The notes under the pieces: generated by a model | Databases searched by the model: none | The model's input: only the letters and a program-made list of their open reading frames with translations | Told to the model about the DNA's origin: nothing | Shown here: positions 61,765-64,000 of the stretch, piece by piece | Layout: the number at the start of each line of letters is the position of its first letter | How positions within the stretch are numbered: position 1 is the first letter of the stretch | Assembly (NCBI GenBank): GCA_028285585.1 | Contig: JANQOU010000008.1 | Coordinates: 52,298-116,297, forward strand | DNA: 64,000 bases | Direction of reading: 5' to 3' | Source of the DNA: Acidimicrobiia bacterium | Lineage (GTDB): Bacteria > Actinomycetota > Acidimicrobiia > Spongiisociales > ZC4RG35 | Made by a program: the position numbers and the translations under genes

Positions 61765-62978
61765 GTGACTCCACCCTGAAGCCTTGGAGTGAGAGACCGA
61801 AACAACCAAGGAGCCGGTATGGACAGCGCCGAAACCATGGCGATGACCAGAAACGCTTCCGGAACAGTGATTGCCAGCAACATCAAACCGAACACCGTTG
61901 GCGCAAAGAACTTGCCGAGGTTGCGGATGGCGCCGGTGGCAGCAACAAAAGCGGCGCGCGACTCGGGCTCAGGCACGGCAGTCACCAGTGCGTTGAGGAA
62001 AATGCCGAGCAAAGCGTCGGCGGCGCCATAGAAGATCGCAGCTGCGGCGATAACACCAGGCGACTCCGCCAATGGCACCACGATCAACCCGATAGTCATC
62101 AAGACGATGGCCAAGGTCATCCACCCCGTTGGCTGCCAGCGTCTGGCGATGCGACCGCCACTGGCAGCGACGATCGCGTTGGCGAACGCCGACAACCCCA
62201 ATGCGAACCCGGCAACCGCAGCAGTGCCTCCACGATCGTTGACGATCAGCACGGGCAGGAACGTCAGCATCGTGAACTTGATCCAGAGCCTGGCGAACCC
62301 CATGTATTGCAAGGCCCATACAGAGAACTTCTTCCACAGTTCCGGAGAGAGGGCCTGGCGCAGAGATCGGACCTTGGCCGCCGCTTGATCGAAGACATCG
62401 GTCATCCAACGCAGTACGACAAACCCGAATGGAATGGCCAATCCCTGGAGGAACCATGGGAAGAACCACCCAAATGCGACAAGCAGGCCTCCGATCATTG
62501 GCAGGAGGCTGTCGGCGAGGCTCATGCTGACCGAACGCCGTCCCTGAGCCTGCACCAGCAGCGGACCATCGAAGGCGTCGCCAAGGATCGTCATGGTCAG
62601 AGGCATCAGACCTGCAAATGCCACACCCTGAAGAAGACGCAGGATGAGGAACACCGGAAGGTTGCTGGCCACCAGAGGCAGCACGAGGCCGATCACGCCA
62701 AACGCGATCATGGCGTAGCCGAACACTCGGCGTCTCCCTATTCGGTCTGCCAGGACCCCAGCGGGAATGGCGCCCAGGGCGGCCGGTAGGAGATAAAACG
62801 TCGAAATCAGCGCCAGCTGAGAATCGGTGAGATCAAGCGCCTCGGCCATCGCCGGCAAGGTCGGCGCAATGAGTTGGATACCCATCATCGAGATCGGAGC
62901 ACCGAGATAGACCAGCCATGCGTTGCGTCGCTCAGGGTGCAACGTGGCGCTCAAGGTGGTCTCCAAGTCATCGGACAA
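61761..62978 (-). CDS. MFS transporter, MFS_1-like
   Basis: 405 residues with twelve transmembrane segments: LGAPISMMGIQLIAPTLPAMAEAL, the family loop GVLADRIGRRRVFGYA. It differs from the second MFS gene in this operon. TTG start at 62978 with no clear ribosome-binding site. Translational coupling to the hydrolase below it. Confidence 0.88.
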   Translation of the reverse strand: MSDDLETTLSATLHPERRNAWLVYLGAPISMMGIQLIAPTLPAMAEALDLTDSQLALISTFYLLPAALGAIPAGVLADRIGRRRVFGYAMIAFGVIGLVLPLVASNLPVFLILRLLQGVAFAGLMPLTMTILGDAFDGPLLVQAQGRRSVSMSLADSLLPMIGGLLVAFGWFFPWFLQGLAIPFGFVVLRWMTDVFDQAAAKVRSLRQALSPELWKKFSVWALQYMGFARLWIKFTMLTFLPVLIVNDRGGTAAVAGFALGLSAFANAIVAASGGRIARRWQPTGWMTLAIVLMTIGLIVVPLAESPGVIAAAAIFYGAADALLGIFLNALVTAVPEPESRAAFVAATGAIRNLGKFFAPTVFGLMLLAITVPEAFLVIAMVSALSIPAPWLFRSLTPRLQGGVT

Positions 62979-63080
62979 CAGAGACGTGACGACCGCGCAA
63001 TCGCATTTGGCTCACGGTTGCGCGGTCGGCTGTTTCGCTCCGGGCGACGACGGAGGAGTACCGCCACGCCGGAGAAGACA

Positions 63081-63608
63081 TCACTGTCGCGGATGACGCT
63101 CGATTTGATGGAGGCCCAAGGCCTTGATCATGAAAGTGTCCTGGACCGCCAGGTAACGAACGGTCTCGGTCTCGCTCGTGTTGATGTGCTGATGCCAAGC
63201 CCACAGCGGGATCCCGAAGAGATCTCCCTCTTCCCACTCGACTCGCTGCTCCACCTCGCCGTCATACCCGATGGTCGAGTAGCCGCTTCCCTTGATGATG
63301 TAGATGACTGCTTCGGTTGTGTGCCGGTGGTTCACCGATCGGCCGAGCGGAGGCAACTCACTGAGGTGGGGTTGAAGCCGGCGCTCGCCGGTGAGCTTCA
63401 TGAACCGCGCCGAGGTGTTCCGATACTCTCGTGGCACCAGCTCGGTCTCGCGCAGGTTCTTCACCAAGGTGACCTCGTTGGCCGGGTTCTTGATGTTCCA
63501 TTCCTCGCGGCTCTTCATCTCCGAGATCTCGGTCTCACTCAGAGGTTGATCGCGATATCCGATGTCCTTGACTACGTCGCCGTCATTGACCTTCTTTTCC
63601 TCGCTCAA
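63081..63608 (-). CDS. Cupin domain protein (gentisate dioxygenase-like fold)
   Basis: 175 residues from TTG 63608. A conserved cupin: SVNHRHTTEAVIYIIKGSGYSTIGYDGE, WEEGDLFGIPLWAWHQHIN. AAGGAG lies five bases before the TTG. The frame extends to 63668 but that part covers the operator at 63630. First gene of the cupin-MFS-hydrolase-MFS-isochorismatase operon. A ring-cleaving dioxygenase is plausible but not shown. Confidence 0.82.
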   Translation of the reverse strand: MSEEKKVNDGDVVKDIGYRDQPLSETEISEMKSREEWNIKNPANEVTLVKNLRETELVPREYRNTSARFMKLTGERRLQPHLSELPPLGRSVNHRHTTEAVIYIIKGSGYSTIGYDGEVEQRVEWEEGDLFGIPLWAWHQHINTSETETVRYLAVQDTFMIKALGLHQIERHPRQ

Positions 63609-63629
63609 AGTCGCTCCTTTCCAGGCTGC

Positions 63630-63645
63630 ATACTGCATACAGTAT
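63630..63645 (-). promoter_or_regulatory. Regulon A operator over the cupin operon promoter
   Basis: Minus strand ATACTGTATGCAGTAT, an inverted repeat ATACTG/CAGTAT about a 4-base spacer. A TACTGT -10 candidate overlaps it (63644-63639). It is the most symmetrical of the four sites. Confidence 0.75.
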
Positions 63646-63686
63646 CGCGAACTGAACCAGAAAGCCACCTGAGGACGGCTGTTTTG

Positions 63687-64000
63687 TCAGTTTTTCGTGC
63701 CGTTTTTGCCGGTTTCGGGGTTCATGAGCGTCCAAACCCGCTCCGGAGTCAATGGCAAGCGGTCCGGCCATGTGCCGATGGCACGCGCCACGGCAGCCGC
63801 CACCGCCCCACCAATCGGGTTCAAGGTGCCTTCGCCTGCGCCCTTGGCCCCATGCGGGCCAACACCATCGCCCCTCTCAGCGATCATCGTGGAGATCTCA
63901 TCGGGCACGTCACCGATCTTGGGCACTCGATAGTCGACGAGGTTGGGGTTCTCCAGCTGGCCATTGTCGTAGATCAACTCCTCAAAAAGGGCGGCGCCGA
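63687..64000 (-). CDS. Molybdenum hydroxylase large subunit (xanthine dehydrogenase family), C-terminal part
   Basis: The gene runs off the right edge; about 104 C-terminal residues remain. ALFEELIYDNGQ, NPNLVDYRVP and GAKGAGEGTLNPIGGAVAAAVARAIG match the molybdenum-binding subunit of xanthine/aldehyde/nicotinate dehydrogenases, whose E of GxGE is catalytic. It hydroxylates N-heterocycles or aldehydes. It lies upstream of the cupin operon in the same direction. Confidence 0.85.
   Translation of the reverse strand, partial: GAALFEELIYDNGQLENPNLVDYRVPKIGDVPDEISTMIAERGDGVGPHGAKGAGEGTLNPIGGAVAAAVARAIGTWPDRLPLTPERVWTLMNPETGKNGTKN

Noticed and set aside
1..64000. CRISPR arrays, insertion sequences, prophage or integrase genes
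   Set aside because: No regularly spaced repeats, transposase or integrase motifs were seen on either strand.

Overview
This window looks like a high-GC actinobacterial (Actinomycetota) chromosome. The evidence is a WhiB1-like iron-sulfur regulator, a DUF3107 protein, five luciferase-like (LLM) flavin or F420 oxidoreductases including one resembling F420-dependent glucose-6-phosphate dehydrogenase, Ku plus a LigD-type ligase, frequent GTG and TTG starts, and TANNNT -10 boxes 6-7 bases before several start codons (leaderless transcripts). A deep, non-streptomycete, non-mycobacterial actinobacterial lineage (for example Acidimicrobiia-like) is possible, but this is an inference.

Left part, about 1-30 kb: mostly housekeeping genes. 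They are a DUF262 gene cut by the window edge, purK-purE, a cysteine-dioxygenase-like cupin, Ku and ligase, GatB/YqeY, GDPD, whiB with a CRP-type palindrome, DUF3107, a PQQ-type sugar dehydrogenase, a minus-strand run tatD-rsmA-ispE-(tRNA-Gln)-glmU-prs, rsmI-DUF192, cupin-nagA with a convergent eda, a Na+/Ca2+ exchanger, a DrrAB-like ABC exporter, a large serine-hydrolase lipoprotein, a LAL/LuxR regulator, a Gfo/Idh/MocA oxidoreductase and an acetyltransferase.

Right part, about 30-64 kb: a large catabolic region with two apparent regulons. Regulon A has four copies of a 16-bp motif (consensus ATACTGTATRCANTAT), each placed in the same register over a -10 box. They lie before (i) the F420-G6PDH-like gene, divergent from pgi; (ii) the cyclic-amidohydrolase/LLM/dehydrogenase/SDR/hydrolase operon; (iii) the ABC importer operon divergent from it; and (iv) the cupin/MFS/hydrolase/MFS/isochorismatase operon, which lies just downstream of a molybdenum-hydroxylase gene cut by the right edge. 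Regulon B sits between these parts. It has three transcription units (LLM-crotonase-LLM-acyl-CoA ligase-TetR; peptide-type ABC transporter-acyl-CoA ligase-crotonase-LLM; solute-binding protein-FMN reductase), each with an ATACC-N4-GGT motif 32-40 bases before its first gene.

My reading is that regulon A takes up and opens an N-heterocycle, cyclic amide or imide. Phosphoglucose isomerase and the F420-dependent dehydrogenase would make reduced F420 for it. Regulon B would handle an organic acid by flavin monooxygenation and CoA-ester chemistry. The substrates are not determined by the sequence.

No stretch over 300 bases lacks a gene. The largest gaps are 52349-52634, 42434-42696, 57597-57841, 44949-45186 and 20349-20572. 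Apart from the sites listed, I see nothing firm in them. I saw no CRISPR array, insertion sequence or prophage.
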